DNA of 64,000 nt from Streptomyces flaveus (GTDB lineage: Bacteria; Actinomycetota; Actinomycetes; Streptomycetales; Streptomycetaceae): positions 86,070 through 150,069 of the forward strand of contig NZ_BMPQ01000020.1 in assembly GCF_014647675.1 (NCBI RefSeq). Reading direction: 5' to 3'. Each line of letters starts with the position of its first letter. Position 1 is the first letter of the stretch. Both the position numbers and the translations under genes were made by a program. Below the pieces are notes generated by a model that was not told the DNA's origin, made no database searches, and saw only the letters and a list, made by a program, of their open reading frames with translations. Shown piece by piece: positions 25,059 to 33,303 of this stretch.

Positions 25059-26319
25059 TCGTCTACTTCCTTTGCGCCTTCGAAGATGCCCCCGGAAGAG
25101 CCGGCCTTCGCCAGGCCCGCCGGGCTTCGGCCCGGAGGCCGGTGCCGGTCACCTCGGGGCGGTCCGAGGCCGATGAAGCGACATCTCGCCGCGTCCATTA
25201 CAGGGGACCCTGGGGCCTCAAGCGGCTTCAGAGTTCGCGCAGGTTATCAGCTGCCACTGATGTCACATACCCCTGTCATCGGGCAATGATTAAGCCCTTT
25301 CAACCTCCCCAAGAAAGCTGGGCAGTTGCGCCGACAGGCGAGAAAAACCCCTGGTAGATGAGTTTTCGACCAAAAGGAGCCCGCGCCCACTAGAGGCTTC
25401 GCATACCCGTCCCCCCGTCCAGGCTGGACGCGCCCAGCCCTGCCCCCTCCCCGTAGCCCGCCCGCGTGGACACCGCCGCCACCTCGACACCCGAGACCAC
25501 GCCTGAACGCAGACCGGCAGGCCCCGCCCACCTTCACCCGCCCACGCAACGTTCATCCGCACGCCCGATTCCGGCCAGTTTTGACACACCACACCTTCAC
25601 AGTTACGCGCGTTGCGTTCACAAATCCCCGCGAAGACGCCGCGCGCCTGGTGCGGGTCCGCCGACGCTTCAGGGCAGGCGTGCCCTCCGGGGTTGGGCAG
25701 CCCGTCTCTGCCGAACAGGGACGAGGGCACGTACGTACATGAAGTGCCGATCCCGCATCTGCGGTTGGCGGACTTCAGGGAGTCGAAGCCACGGCACAGG
25801 GTCCGGTCGGTGCACGGGACACCCCGCCACCCCTGTGGCACAGGACACACTCACCCGCAGCGCACTGCGACGCCTCCGCCAACGCGCTCAACAGCCTTTG
25901 GTCACGGTCGTGTTGCCCGATGCGCGGCCTGACGGGAACCCTCGGCCTGGATCTTGAACGCTCAACAATACCCGCCGGTTGGGACAAATGACCCTGGTGA
26001 CGGAAGTGCGACTCCGCCGACCATGCGGCCTGTGAGGTTGCTGTGACTTACCGGGGCTGGTGTGACACGGCCCGCGTACATCCCACCGACCTCGCCGGTG
26101 TCCAGCCGGAAGCAACTCCTGGATGCGCACGGCGTCGTCCGCCCCCCGAGCGGACGACGGAGGCATCGGAAGACAGAAGACATCGGAAGGGGGCGAGCAC
26201 ACTCCGCCCTCCATGCGATGCCTCGCACAGATCACTGAAGCACCGACTGCCCGTTGGGGGCCGAAGCGGCCATCAGCCCTCGATCGACAACCAACAACGC
26301 CACGATTCAAGGAGCAACC
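25059..26319. other. 1.26-kb divergent spacer between the two exported toxin-like genes
   Basis: No gene supported. GC drops in parts (about 25220-25400) compared with the flanks. Several frames are open on both strands, but none has a ribosome site, codon bias or recognisable product. It must contain the promoters of the leftward RIP-SGNH gene and the rightward RNase-like gene. AAGGAG at 26308-26313 is the ribosome site of the latter. The length is unusual for this gene-dense window. Confidence 0.5.
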
Positions 26320-27231
26320 ATGGAGATGACCCCAGCCTCCGGCGCCGGGCGGGCGCCCAGCGCCCGCGCTCACAGACGCCGTTCCCGATGGCTCAGCGGG
26401 AAGTTCCTGGCGCTCTTCCTCGCCGTGGCGACGCTGCTGGGCGGCGGAACGTGGTTCGTCTCGTCCCAGGAGCAGGAGGCGAGCGCCGCCGTCGACGACG
26501 GCAAGAACTTCCAGTTCCCGACGGAGAAACTGGATACCGCGATCGCCTACTGGATGAGCCGGGGCTTCCCCGCCGGCAGGCGAAGCGACCGGATCGACAT
26601 GAGCGACCCCAACGACCCCACGAACGCAGCGACAAACCGGGTCGGCCACATCATGCGCGGCGGCTTCTTCCTCGACGCCGCCAACGGGGATCTCACCAAT
26701 TTCATCCGGAGCATCCCCGGGACGCAGGAGCCGCAGCTCCTCGAGTTCGACATCAACATCCGGCCGACCCGGGGCACGAATCGCGGTGACGAGCGGATCG
26801 TCCGGGACGAAGTCAATGGCTTTATCTTCTACACCCCCAACCACTACACGGACTTCCACCTCTACCAGTACCTGGAGGGCCCCAACGCATCGGACGTGAC
26901 CATGCCCGTGCCGGCCCCCGTGTGCCAGGCGAGCGGGAGTGGCTTCACCTGCCCCAATCCCACAGCAGGTGCCGCTGCTGTGCAGGTCACGGAGGAGACG
27001 CCCACCGCCGAGGAACTGGCCGACCAGCCCGCCGAAGGGCCGGAGACCCCCGGCGCCAACAGCAACGACGCCCCCGTCAACAACCCGGAGTTCGAAGCGA
27101 CGAACAGTGATCTCCTGGGGATAGCACAGCAGCAGGGCGACAACCAGGCGTCGGAGTGGGCAGTCCTCATCACCGCACTCTGGAAGCTGTTCCTGGACCC
27201 CAGTAGGAGCAGCCCCAAAACCGAGCTTTGA
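26320..27231 (+). CDS. Exported guanyl-specific RNase-like protein (RNase Sa/T1 fold)
   Basis: A 303-aa protein from ATG 26320. Residues 17-48 repeat the anchor of the RIP-SGNH protein (RWLSGKFLALFLA, LLGGG). Residues about 108-186 resemble microbial guanyl RNases: LLEFDINIRPT with Glu142 as general base, RGTNRGDERIV with Arg159, and FYTPNHYTDFHLYQ with His175 as general acid. Compare RNase Sa, which has the same Glu/Arg/His order (HEYTV, RGTRRII, YYTGDHYATF). The C-terminal third is acidic and disordered-looking (EETPTAEELADQPAEGPETP) and ends in a short hydrophobic helix (WAVLITALWKLFL). No barstar-like inhibitor is visible nearby. RNase assignment is by motif only. Confidence 0.68.
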   Translation: MEMTPASGAGRAPSARAHRRRSRWLSGKFLALFLAVATLLGGGTWFVSSQEQEASAAVDDGKNFQFPTEKLDTAIAYWMSRGFPAGRRSDRIDMSDPNDPTNAATNRVGHIMRGGFFLDAANGDLTNFIRSIPGTQEPQLLEFDINIRPTRGTNRGDERIVRDEVNGFIFYTPNHYTDFHLYQYLEGPNASDVTMPVPAPVCQASGSGFTCPNPTAGAAAVQVTEETPTAEELADQPAEGPETPGANSNDAPVNNPEFEATNSDLLGIAQQQGDNQASEWAVLITALWKLFLDPSRSSPKTEL

Positions 27232-27263
27232 TCGCTGACCTGACCTGATCGCTGACCTGACCT
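27230..27263 (+). repeat. 17-bp tandem duplication at the end of the RNase-like gene
   Basis: GATCGCTGACCTGACCT occurs twice head to tail (27230-27246 and 27247-27263). The first copy includes the gene's TGA stop. It contains several further TGA triplets, so it acts only as non-coding tail. Confidence 0.8.
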
Positions 27264-27266
27264 GCG

Positions 27267-27328
27267 GAATCAGGGCCTCTTGGCAGCTCGCGGACGTCGA
27301 AGTCCACGAGCACCGGGGGCCCTGATTC
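27267..27328 (+). terminator. Long hairpin terminator after the RNase-like gene
   Basis: Outer arms GAATCAGGGCC (27267-27277) and GGCCCTGATTC (27318-27328) are perfectly complementary. The loop holds a second stem GCTCGCGGAC/GTCCACGAGC with one mismatch. It lies 36 bases after the stop and is a convincing terminator. Confidence 0.75.
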
Positions 27329-27458
27329 CTTGCTCCTCCACGAGAGCCAGAAAAAACGCCAAAAAATCTTGGCCGGCGATGTCGAGAACCCGTGACCGGC
27401 TCCGTCCCCGAGGTGAACGCGCCCACAATGGGTCGCACCGGCACCGAGGAGAACCACC

Positions 27459-27866
27459 ATGGCCAAGTACCTGCTGCTGAAGCACTACCGCGGCGCCCCG
27501 GCTCCGGCCAACGACGTGCCGATGGACCAGTGGAGCCCGGAGGAGATCTCGGCCCACGTGCAGTACATGAACGACTTCGCGGCCCGGCTGGAGAAGACCG
27601 GTGAGTTCGTCGACGGCCAGGCGCTCGCCCCCGAGGGCACGTGGGTCCGCTACGACGGTGAGGGGCGCCCGCCGGTCACCGACGGCCCGTTCGCCGAGAC
27701 CAAGGACCTCATCGCCGGCTGGATGGTGATCGACGTCGACAGCTACGAGCGCGCCGTCGAGCTGGCCGGGGAGCTGTCGGCCGCCCCTGGGAAGGGCGGG
27801 GAGCCGATCCACGAGTGGCTCGAACTGCGCCCGTTCTACGGCGTGTCCCCCACCATCACGGAGTGA
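27459..27866 (+). CDS. YCII-related DGPF-domain protein
   Basis: A 135-aa protein with the DGPF motif (VTDGPFAETKDLIAGWMVIDVDS) and the YCII ferredoxin-like fold start MAKYLLLKHYRG. Biochemical role unknown for the family. It overlaps the sigma-factor gene by 4 bases (GTGA). DGPF proteins are the conserved partner of the ECF42 group of extracytoplasmic-function sigma factors, so this pair is a standard module. Ribosome site GAGGAG upstream of ATG 27459. Confidence 0.9.
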   Translation: MAKYLLLKHYRGAPAPANDVPMDQWSPEEISAHVQYMNDFAARLEKTGEFVDGQALAPEGTWVRYDGEGRPPVTDGPFAETKDLIAGWMVIDVDSYERAVELAGELSAAPGKGGEPIHEWLELRPFYGVSPTITE

Positions 27867-29029
27867 CCTACGAGGTGAACCAGGTGAACGAGGTCCTGCT
27901 CAGGAGCCTCACGCCGAGTGTGCTCGCCATCCTCGTCCGCCGCGGAGCCGACTTCGCGGCGGCCGAGGACGCCGTGCAGGACGCGCTCATCGAGGCGGTC
28001 CGCGTCTGGCCCGCCGACCCGCCGCGGGATGCGAAGGGCTGGCTGGTCACCGTGGCCTGGCGCAAGTTCCTCGACGCGACCCGGGCGGAAGCCGCCCGCC
28101 GCCGGCGTGAGGACCTCGTCGACGAGGAGCCGGCGCCCGGGCCCGCGCCCACGGTGGACGACACCCTCCAGCTCTACTTCCTGTGCGCCCACCCGTCGCT
28201 GACGCCGTCGTCCGCGGTCGCGCTCACGCTGCGCGCCGTCGGCGGGCTGACCACCCGCCAGATCGCCCAGGCCTATCTGGTGCCCGAGGCGACCATGGCG
28301 CAACGGATCAGCCGGGCCAAGCACACCGTCTCCGGCGTGCGGTTCGACCAGCCCGGCGACGTCGCCACCGTGCTGCGCGTCCTCTACCTGGTCTTCAACG
28401 AGGGCTACTCCGGCGACGTCGACCTCGCCGCCGAGGCCATCCGGCTCACCCGGCAGCTCGCGGCCGCGATCGACCACCCCGAGGTGGCGGGGCTGCTCGC
28501 CCTCATGCTGCTCCACCACGCCCGGCGCGCCGCCCGGACCGCACCCGACGGCAGCCTGGTGCCACTCGCCGAGCAGGACCGCGGCCGGTGGGACACGAAG
28601 TCGATCGCCGAGGGTGTCGAGATCCTGCAGGCGGCCCTCGCCCGCGACCGCCTCGGTGAGTTCCAGGCCCAGGCCGCCATCGCGGCACTGCACGCCGACG
28701 CACCCGCCGCCGAGGAGACCGACTGGGTGCAGATCGTCGAGTGGTACGACGAGCTCGCCCGCCTGACCGACAACCCGGTCGTCCGGCTCAACCGTGCGGT
28801 CGCCGTCGGCGAGGCCGACGGACCGCGCGCCGGCCTGGCGGCCCTCGCGGCGCTGGACGACTCACTGCCCCGCCACACCGCGGTGGCGGCCTACCTCCAC
28901 GAACGCGACGGCGACCTGACGACGGCGGCACGGCTGTACTCCGAGGCGGCCCACAAGGCACCCAACCTCGCCGAACGCGCCCACCTGACGCGCCAGGCTG
29001 CCCGGCTCAACGCCCGCCGAAGTCGCTGA
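27863..29029 (+). CDS. ECF42-like RNA polymerase sigma factor with C-terminal extension
   Basis: A 388-aa sigma factor from GTG 27863 (GTG 27875 or 27884 also possible). Region 2 is at ILVRRGADFAAAEDAVQDALIEAVRVWP, with WLVTVAWRKFLDATRAEAAR; region 4 is at LTTRQIAQAYLVPEATMAQRISRAK. The remaining 200 residues are helical, TPR-like (ALDDSLPRHTAVAAYLHERDGDLTTAARLYSEAAHKAP), as in ECF42-type sigmas, where the extension takes the place of a separate anti-sigma factor. The adjacent DGPF gene is its usual partner. Its stop lies 6 bases from the convergent NagZ-like gene, leaving no room for a terminator. Confidence 0.9.
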   Translation: MTYEVNQVNEVLLRSLTPSVLAILVRRGADFAAAEDAVQDALIEAVRVWPADPPRDAKGWLVTVAWRKFLDATRAEAARRRREDLVDEEPAPGPAPTVDDTLQLYFLCAHPSLTPSSAVALTLRAVGGLTTRQIAQAYLVPEATMAQRISRAKHTVSGVRFDQPGDVATVLRVLYLVFNEGYSGDVDLAAEAIRLTRQLAAAIDHPEVAGLLALMLLHHARRAARTAPDGSLVPLAEQDRGRWDTKSIAEGVEILQAALARDRLGEFQAQAAIAALHADAPAAEETDWVQIVEWYDELARLTDNPVVRLNRAVAVGEADGPRAGLAALAALDDSLPRHTAVAAYLHERDGDLTTAARLYSEAAHKAPNLAERAHLTRQAARLNARRSR

Positions 29030-29035
29030 CGCACT

Positions 29036-30514
29036 TCAGGCAACGCACACCAGCGCCTCCGCCATCGCCCGCAGATTCACCTGCCCCCGCCCGTACGAGC
29101 ACACGGCACCGCCGTCCGGCAGACCCGTCGAAACGCGGACCACATCCGTACGCCCGGCCAGCAGCGCATCCCGGAGTGCGGCCTGCCAGGGGTGCAGCCC
29201 GGCGTCGTACGTGGCGACCACCAGCGGCGCGTCCTCGGCCCGTCGCAGGATCTCGGCGGCGAGGCCCGCCACGTCCGCCGGAGCCCGGGTGACCACCGTC
29301 CCCGTGGCCGTGGGGTCGAGGGCGCGTACCTCCGTCAGCAGGTCCTCGCCGCCCCAGTTGAGCGCGGGATGCGGTGGTGGGAAGAGGTCGACGACATGGG
29401 CGCCCCGTACATGCGGCGCAGGCGTCCGTACCGCCCGCCGCGCCGCCTCAAGGCCGGCACCGGAGTCCCACCTGGCGACCGCGTCCGAAGCCACCGGCTC
29501 CGCATACCGCTCAGCCAGCCGCCGGACCCGTCCCGCGGCCTCCTGCACCCTTTCCATCGACAGCGCGCCGCTGCCCACCGCGTCCAGCACCGCGTCCCGG
29601 CAGCCGACCGTGACCCCCAAGTCCGGTACGGCGACGATGACTTGATCGGCCCCGGCCTCGAGGGCGAGCCGCGCCCCTGCCGCCTCCCCGTAGCTGTCCG
29701 CGATCGCCTTCATCTCCAGCGCGTCGCTGACCAGAACCCCGTCGAAGCCCAGCTCATCACGGAGCAGGCCGCTCAGAACGCGGGGGCTCAGCGTGGCCGG
29801 ACGGTCGGGATCCAGCGCCGGGAACACGACATGGGCGCTCATCAGCATCGGCACCCCGACGGAGATCGCGGCCCGGAAGGGGTCGAGGTCGAGCTCGTCG
29901 TACGCCCGTGGGTCGACGGCCACATCGTGGTGGCTGTCGGTGACGGTGCCCCCGTGCCCCGGGAAGTGCTTGGCGCAGGAGGCGACGCCGCGCGCCTCCG
30001 TCGCGGTGATCCAGGCGCGCAGATGCCGGGAGACCAGCTGGGGATCGGCGCCGAAGGAGCGGGTGCGCACGATCGGGTTCAGCGGATGGTGCTGAAGGTC
30101 GGCGACGGGGGCGTACGAGGCCGTGATGCCGAGCGAGGTCAGATGTCCGGCCAGTGCGTCGGCGCACAGGGCGGTGAGCCGGGTGTCGTCCACGACGCCC
30201 AGGGCGAAGGAGCCGGGGACTTCGGGGGCGCCCGCGCTCACCAGGTGCCCGATGCCGCCACCCTCGTTGTCGATGGCCACCAGCAGATCGGGGCGGAAGT
30301 CCCGCAGCGCGTCCGTCAGTTCGCGGACCTGCTGCGCGTCGCGCACATTGCGGGTGAACAGGATGACGCCGCCGAGGCCACGGTCGATGAGCCGCTTCAG
30401 GGTGTCGGGGACGGTCGTGGTGCCGTCGAATCCGGCGACGAGACAGCGGTGGACGGCCTCGTCCAGGTCGGGAGGGAGGGCCGGACCGGCGTACGTGTGC
30501 TCGGTGGGGGTCAC
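29036..30514 (-). CDS. Family GH3 beta-N-acetylhexosaminidase (NagZ-like)
   Basis: A 492-aa enzyme: GLGGVILFTRNV, LVAIDNEGGGIGHL, the KHFPGHGGTVTDSHHD loop carrying the His/Asp dyad of NagZ-type enzymes, and nucleophile Asp in VLVSDALEMKAI. The C-terminal 140 residues are an extra alpha/beta domain (VVTRAPADVAGLAAEILRRAEDAPLVVATYD). It probably removes GlcNAc or a similar sugar from glycans or recycled cell wall. No signal peptide. It starts at GTG 30514 with only a weak AGGA upstream; paired inverted repeats in the leader suggest repression. Confidence 0.88.
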   Translation of the reverse strand: MTPTEHTYAGPALPPDLDEAVHRCLVAGFDGTTTVPDTLKRLIDRGLGGVILFTRNVRDAQQVRELTDALRDFRPDLLVAIDNEGGGIGHLVSAGAPEVPGSFALGVVDDTRLTALCADALAGHLTSLGITASYAPVADLQHHPLNPIVRTRSFGADPQLVSRHLRAWITATEARGVASCAKHFPGHGGTVTDSHHDVAVDPRAYDELDLDPFRAAISVGVPMLMSAHVVFPALDPDRPATLSPRVLSGLLRDELGFDGVLVSDALEMKAIADSYGEAAGARLALEAGADQVIVAVPDLGVTVGCRDAVLDAVGSGALSMERVQEAAGRVRRLAERYAEPVASDAVARWDSGAGLEAARRAVRTPAPHVRGAHVVDLFPPPHPALNWGGEDLLTEVRALDPTATGTVVTRAPADVAGLAAEILRRAEDAPLVVATYDAGLHPWQAALRDALLAGRTDVVRVSTGLPDGGAVCSYGRGQVNLRAMAEALVCVA

Positions 30515-30530
30515 GCCGGGAATCCTGTGG

Positions 30531-30581
30531 TTGACTCAGCCGAAAGTCAATGATGTGGATGGATGGTCGATTCAGCCATCC
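30531..30581 (-). promoter_or_regulatory. Inverted repeats in the NagZ-like gene promoter
   Basis: TTGACT-cagccgaa-AGTCAA (30531-30550) and GGATGG-tcgattcag-CCATCC (30561-30581) lie just upstream of the gene. Read on the minus strand the first repeat supplies a TTGACT -35-like hexamer, followed 17 bases later by CAGGAT. A bound repressor would block the promoter. Both assignments are by eye. Confidence 0.45.
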
Positions 30582-30744
30582 GTCGCCCCTCACAGCCCTG
30601 CCCCCGACCGCGTCACGCTCCGTCCCCCTCCACACACGGAGCACTCGGCACAGAGACGTAAACATCCACCCGTGGCCACATTCGTCACGCAATCCCCACA
30701 CATCACAAGAATGAATGTTCAAGGAGCGCGTGTAACTTGCTTCC

Positions 30745-31692
30745 ATGAACGACCGGAAAGCGGACGTCCGCTTCGGATCCCGGCCCGTGCGCCTCGCTGA
30801 CCTGGCAAGTCTCGTACGCGCCCCGGCCGCGCTGAGTGTGCCGGGCGACATACTCGCGGGAGCCGCCGCGGCGGGACGCCCGCTCGGACCGCGGACGGTA
30901 GGCACGATGGCCTCCTCCGTCTGTCTCTACTGGGCCGGAATGGCCCTCAACGACTACGCCGACGCCCCCGTCGACGCCGTCGAACGCCCCCAGCGCCCCG
31001 TCCCCTCCGGCCGCGTCCCACGCCGTACGGCCCTCTCCCTGGCCTGCGGTCTGACCGCCGCGGGTCTCGGACTCGCGGCCCTCTCCGGCGGTCGCCGCGG
31101 ACTCGGTGTCGCGCTGCCGCTGACGGGGCTGGTCTGGGCGTACGACCTGAAGCTGAAGTCGACGAAGGCCGGGCCCGCCGCGATGGCCGGGGCACGGGCC
31201 CTGGACGTGCTCGCGGGCGCGGTGGCGGCCGGTGGGGCGAGAAACGGGTCCACGGGGTCCGGCAGGCGTGGGCTCGTGCCGGCGGCCCTGGTCGGGCTGC
31301 ATACGTACACGCTCACCGCCCTCAGTCGGCACGAGATCTCCGGGGCCCCGGCGCGACTGCCCGCGACCACCCTCGGGGTGTCGGCCGCGACCGCGCTCGC
31401 GGCAGCGGGCGCCGCACCCTCCAGGTCCGGGCGACGCCCTGACGCCCGTACCGCCGCGGTCGCCGCCGCCGGAGCGCTCGGCTATCTCGGTACGTACGGA
31501 CTGGCGCAGGTCAGAGCCGTACGGAAGCCCTCGGGGGAGAACGTACGGCGGGCGGTGGGAGCCGGGATCCTGGGCATGGTGCCGTTGCAGGCGGCGTTGA
31601 CCGCGCGGGGCGGGGCACCCGGCGTGGCGGCGGTGCTGGGGGCCGTGCATCCGCTGGCGCGGCGGCTGGCCCGGCGCGTGTCACCGACCTGA
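30745..31692 (+). CDS. eboC: UbiA-family prenyltransferase of the Ebo cluster (EboC)
   Basis: A 315-aa integral membrane protein with UbiA-type motifs: MALNDYADAPVDAVERPQRPVPSGR (the DxxxD Mg-prenyl-diphosphate site) and VWAYDLKLKSTKAGP for the second site. UbiA enzymes transfer prenyl groups to small acceptors in the membrane. It heads a rightward cluster with eboA, eboB, eboE and eboF homologues. In cyanobacteria the Ebo set is linked to moving a precursor (scytonemin monomer) out to the periplasm; in Streptomyces the substrate is unknown. Confidence 0.85.
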   Translation: MNDRKADVRFGSRPVRLADLASLVRAPAALSVPGDILAGAAAAGRPLGPRTVGTMASSVCLYWAGMALNDYADAPVDAVERPQRPVPSGRVPRRTALSLACGLTAAGLGLAALSGGRRGLGVALPLTGLVWAYDLKLKSTKAGPAAMAGARALDVLAGAVAAGGARNGSTGSGRRGLVPAALVGLHTYTLTALSRHEISGAPARLPATTLGVSAATALAAAGAAPSRSGRRPDARTAAVAAAGALGYLGTYGLAQVRAVRKPSGENVRRAVGAGILGMVPLQAALTARGGAPGVAAVLGAVHPLARRLARRVSPT

Positions 31693-31742
31693 CCCGAAGA
31701 GCAACCTGAAAGCGACCCGAAAGGGACCCGAGGACGTCACTC

Positions 31743-32648
31743 ATGGATCTGCGATTCGGCTACGGCACCAACGGTTTTACCAACCACCGGCTGAGCGATG
31801 TGCTCGCCGTGCTCTCCGACCTCGGCTACGACGGCGTGGCGCTGACGCTCGACCATGGGCACCTCGATCCGTACGCCGATGACCTGCCGCGTCAAGTCGA
31901 CAAACTGGCAGGGGAGTTGGCGTGGCACGGGCTCAGTGTCACGGTCGAGACGGGGGCGCCTTATTTACTCGACCCGTGGGGCAAGCACGAGCCGACGCTG
32001 ATGTCTCAGGGGGCGCAGCGGCGCGTCGATCTGCTGCGGCGGGCGATCTGGATCGCCGCCGACCTGGGTTCGCCCACCGTCCATCTGTGCAGTGGTGCCG
32101 CGCCGAAGGGGCTGCCGGAGGAGGACGCGTGGAAGCGGCTCACGGCAGGCATGGAGACCGTGCTGCAGACGGCGGAGGCCAACGGCGTCGCCCTCGCCTT
32201 CGAGCCGGAGCCGTACATGTTCGTCGACACCGTGGAGCGGTGCCTGGAACTCGGCGAACGGCTCGGCGGGCATGAGCTGTTCGGGATCACGCTGGATGTC
32301 GGGCACGCGCACTGCGTCGAGGAGATCCCGCTACTGGAGTGCGTACGGCTGGCCGCGCCCCACCTGCTGAATGTGCAGATCGAGGACATGGTGCGCGGTG
32401 TCCACCGGCATCTCGAATTCGGCGACGGCGAGATCGACTTCGTCCCGGTGCTGGCCGCCCTCGGCGAACTCGGGCATCAGGGGCTGGTCTCCGTCGAGAT
32501 CCAGGGCGGCTCGCTCGACGCGCCCGAAGTCGCCCGCCGCTCCATCGAGTTCCTCCGACGAACAGCAGCGAGAACACCGAAGGTTCAGAAAGAGCAGAGA
32601 GAGCAGAAGGCACAAGAGGCAGTACAAGAAGCGCAAGCAACACAGTAA
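31743..32648 (+). CDS. TIM-barrel sugar-phosphate isomerase/epimerase-like protein
   Basis: A 301-aa AP-endonuclease-2/xylose-isomerase-like TIM barrel: GTNGFTNHRLSDVLAVLSDLGYDGVALTLDH, LAFEPEPYMF, ITLDVGHAHCVEEIP, LNVQIEDMVRGVHRHLEFGDGEIDF, SVEIQGGSLDAP. The conserved Glu, Asp/His and His residues fit a divalent-metal site. The last 25 residues (KVQKEQREQKAQEAVQEAQATQ) are a Gln/Glu/Lys-rich low-complexity tail whose DNA is markedly A-rich. Codon 75 is TTA (31965-31967), so the cluster may depend on bldA. It lies 50 bases after eboC and 17 bases before eboA. Confidence 0.82.
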   Translation: MDLRFGYGTNGFTNHRLSDVLAVLSDLGYDGVALTLDHGHLDPYADDLPRQVDKLAGELAWHGLSVTVETGAPYLLDPWGKHEPTLMSQGAQRRVDLLRRAIWIAADLGSPTVHLCSGAAPKGLPEEDAWKRLTAGMETVLQTAEANGVALAFEPEPYMFVDTVERCLELGERLGGHELFGITLDVGHAHCVEEIPLLECVRLAAPHLLNVQIEDMVRGVHRHLEFGDGEIDFVPVLAALGELGHQGLVSVEIQGGSLDAPEVARRSIEFLRRTAARTPKVQKEQREQKAQEAVQEAQATQ

Positions 32649-32665
32649 GCACAGAGAGCGCGACC

Positions 32666-33301
32666 ATGATCTCCGGCATACCTGAACTCCGTACGGTCCT
32701 CGAACCCGAGGCCCGCGCCTGGCTCGACACCGCCGTCGACCGCATCATCGCCGATCCCACCGCCATCGGCGCCCTCTTCCCCGCCGTCCGCCGCCGCTGC
32801 GGCCGGGCCAGGATCGACGGCCACTGGACCATCGACGAGGCCGCCCGCGCCGTACTGCTCACCGCCCTGCCGCTGCACGACCCCGCGCTCACCGAAACCG
32901 TGGGAGCGCTCCACCGGCACGGCGACCCGGCCGAGCAGCGGGCCGTACTGCGCGCGCTGCCGCTGATCGACGACGAGGGACGCTTCCTCTTCCTGGTGCG
33001 GGAGACACTCCGTGGCAACGACACGACGCTGATCGAGGCCGCCCTCGGACCGTACGCGGCGAGACACCTACCGGACGACGAGTACCGGCAGGCCGTCCTG
33101 AAGTGCGTCTTCTACGAGATCCCGCTGAGCCGTGTCGCCGGACTCGACGAGCGCGCCGACGCCGAACTCGCCCGGATGCTGGCCGACTTCGCACGCGAGC
33201 GGATCGCGGCCGGACGCGCCGTACCGGAGGACATCACACCCGTCATCCGGGCCTTCGCCCCCGCCGATGACCGCCCCGCCGCCCTCGATGGAGCCTCCTG
33301 A
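32666..33301 (+). CDS. eboA: EboA-domain protein
   Basis: A 211-aa helical protein starting at ATG 32666 (MISGIPELRTVLEP). Typical EboA features are AVRRRCGRA, the acidic/hydrophobic helices around ALPLIDDEGRFLFLVRETLRGND and the FYEIPLSRVAGLDERAD segment. No signal peptide or known catalytic motif; function in the Ebo pathway unknown. It ends 2 bases before the TatD-like gene. Confidence 0.82.
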   Translation: MISGIPELRTVLEPEARAWLDTAVDRIIADPTAIGALFPAVRRRCGRARIDGHWTIDEAARAVLLTALPLHDPALTETVGALHRHGDPAEQRAVLRALPLIDDEGRFLFLVRETLRGNDTTLIEAALGPYAARHLPDDEYRQAVLKCVFYEIPLSRVAGLDERADAELARMLADFARERIAAGRAVPEDITPVIRAFAPADDRPAALDGAS

Positions 33302-33303
33302 AC

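Noticed and set aside
25740..25815. Possible tRNA-like stretch in the spacer
   Set aside because: No cloverleaf with a proper T-loop (GTTCGA) and matching acceptor stem could be formed by eye.
25290..25850. 186-codon minus-strand frame in the toxin-gene spacer
   Set aside because: No ribosome site, odd Cys/Arg/Gly-rich composition, no recognisable similarity.
25888..27444. 518-codon minus-strand frame opposite the RNase-like gene
   Set aside because: Covers the sense gene completely; its translation is a shadow and includes parts of the spacer.
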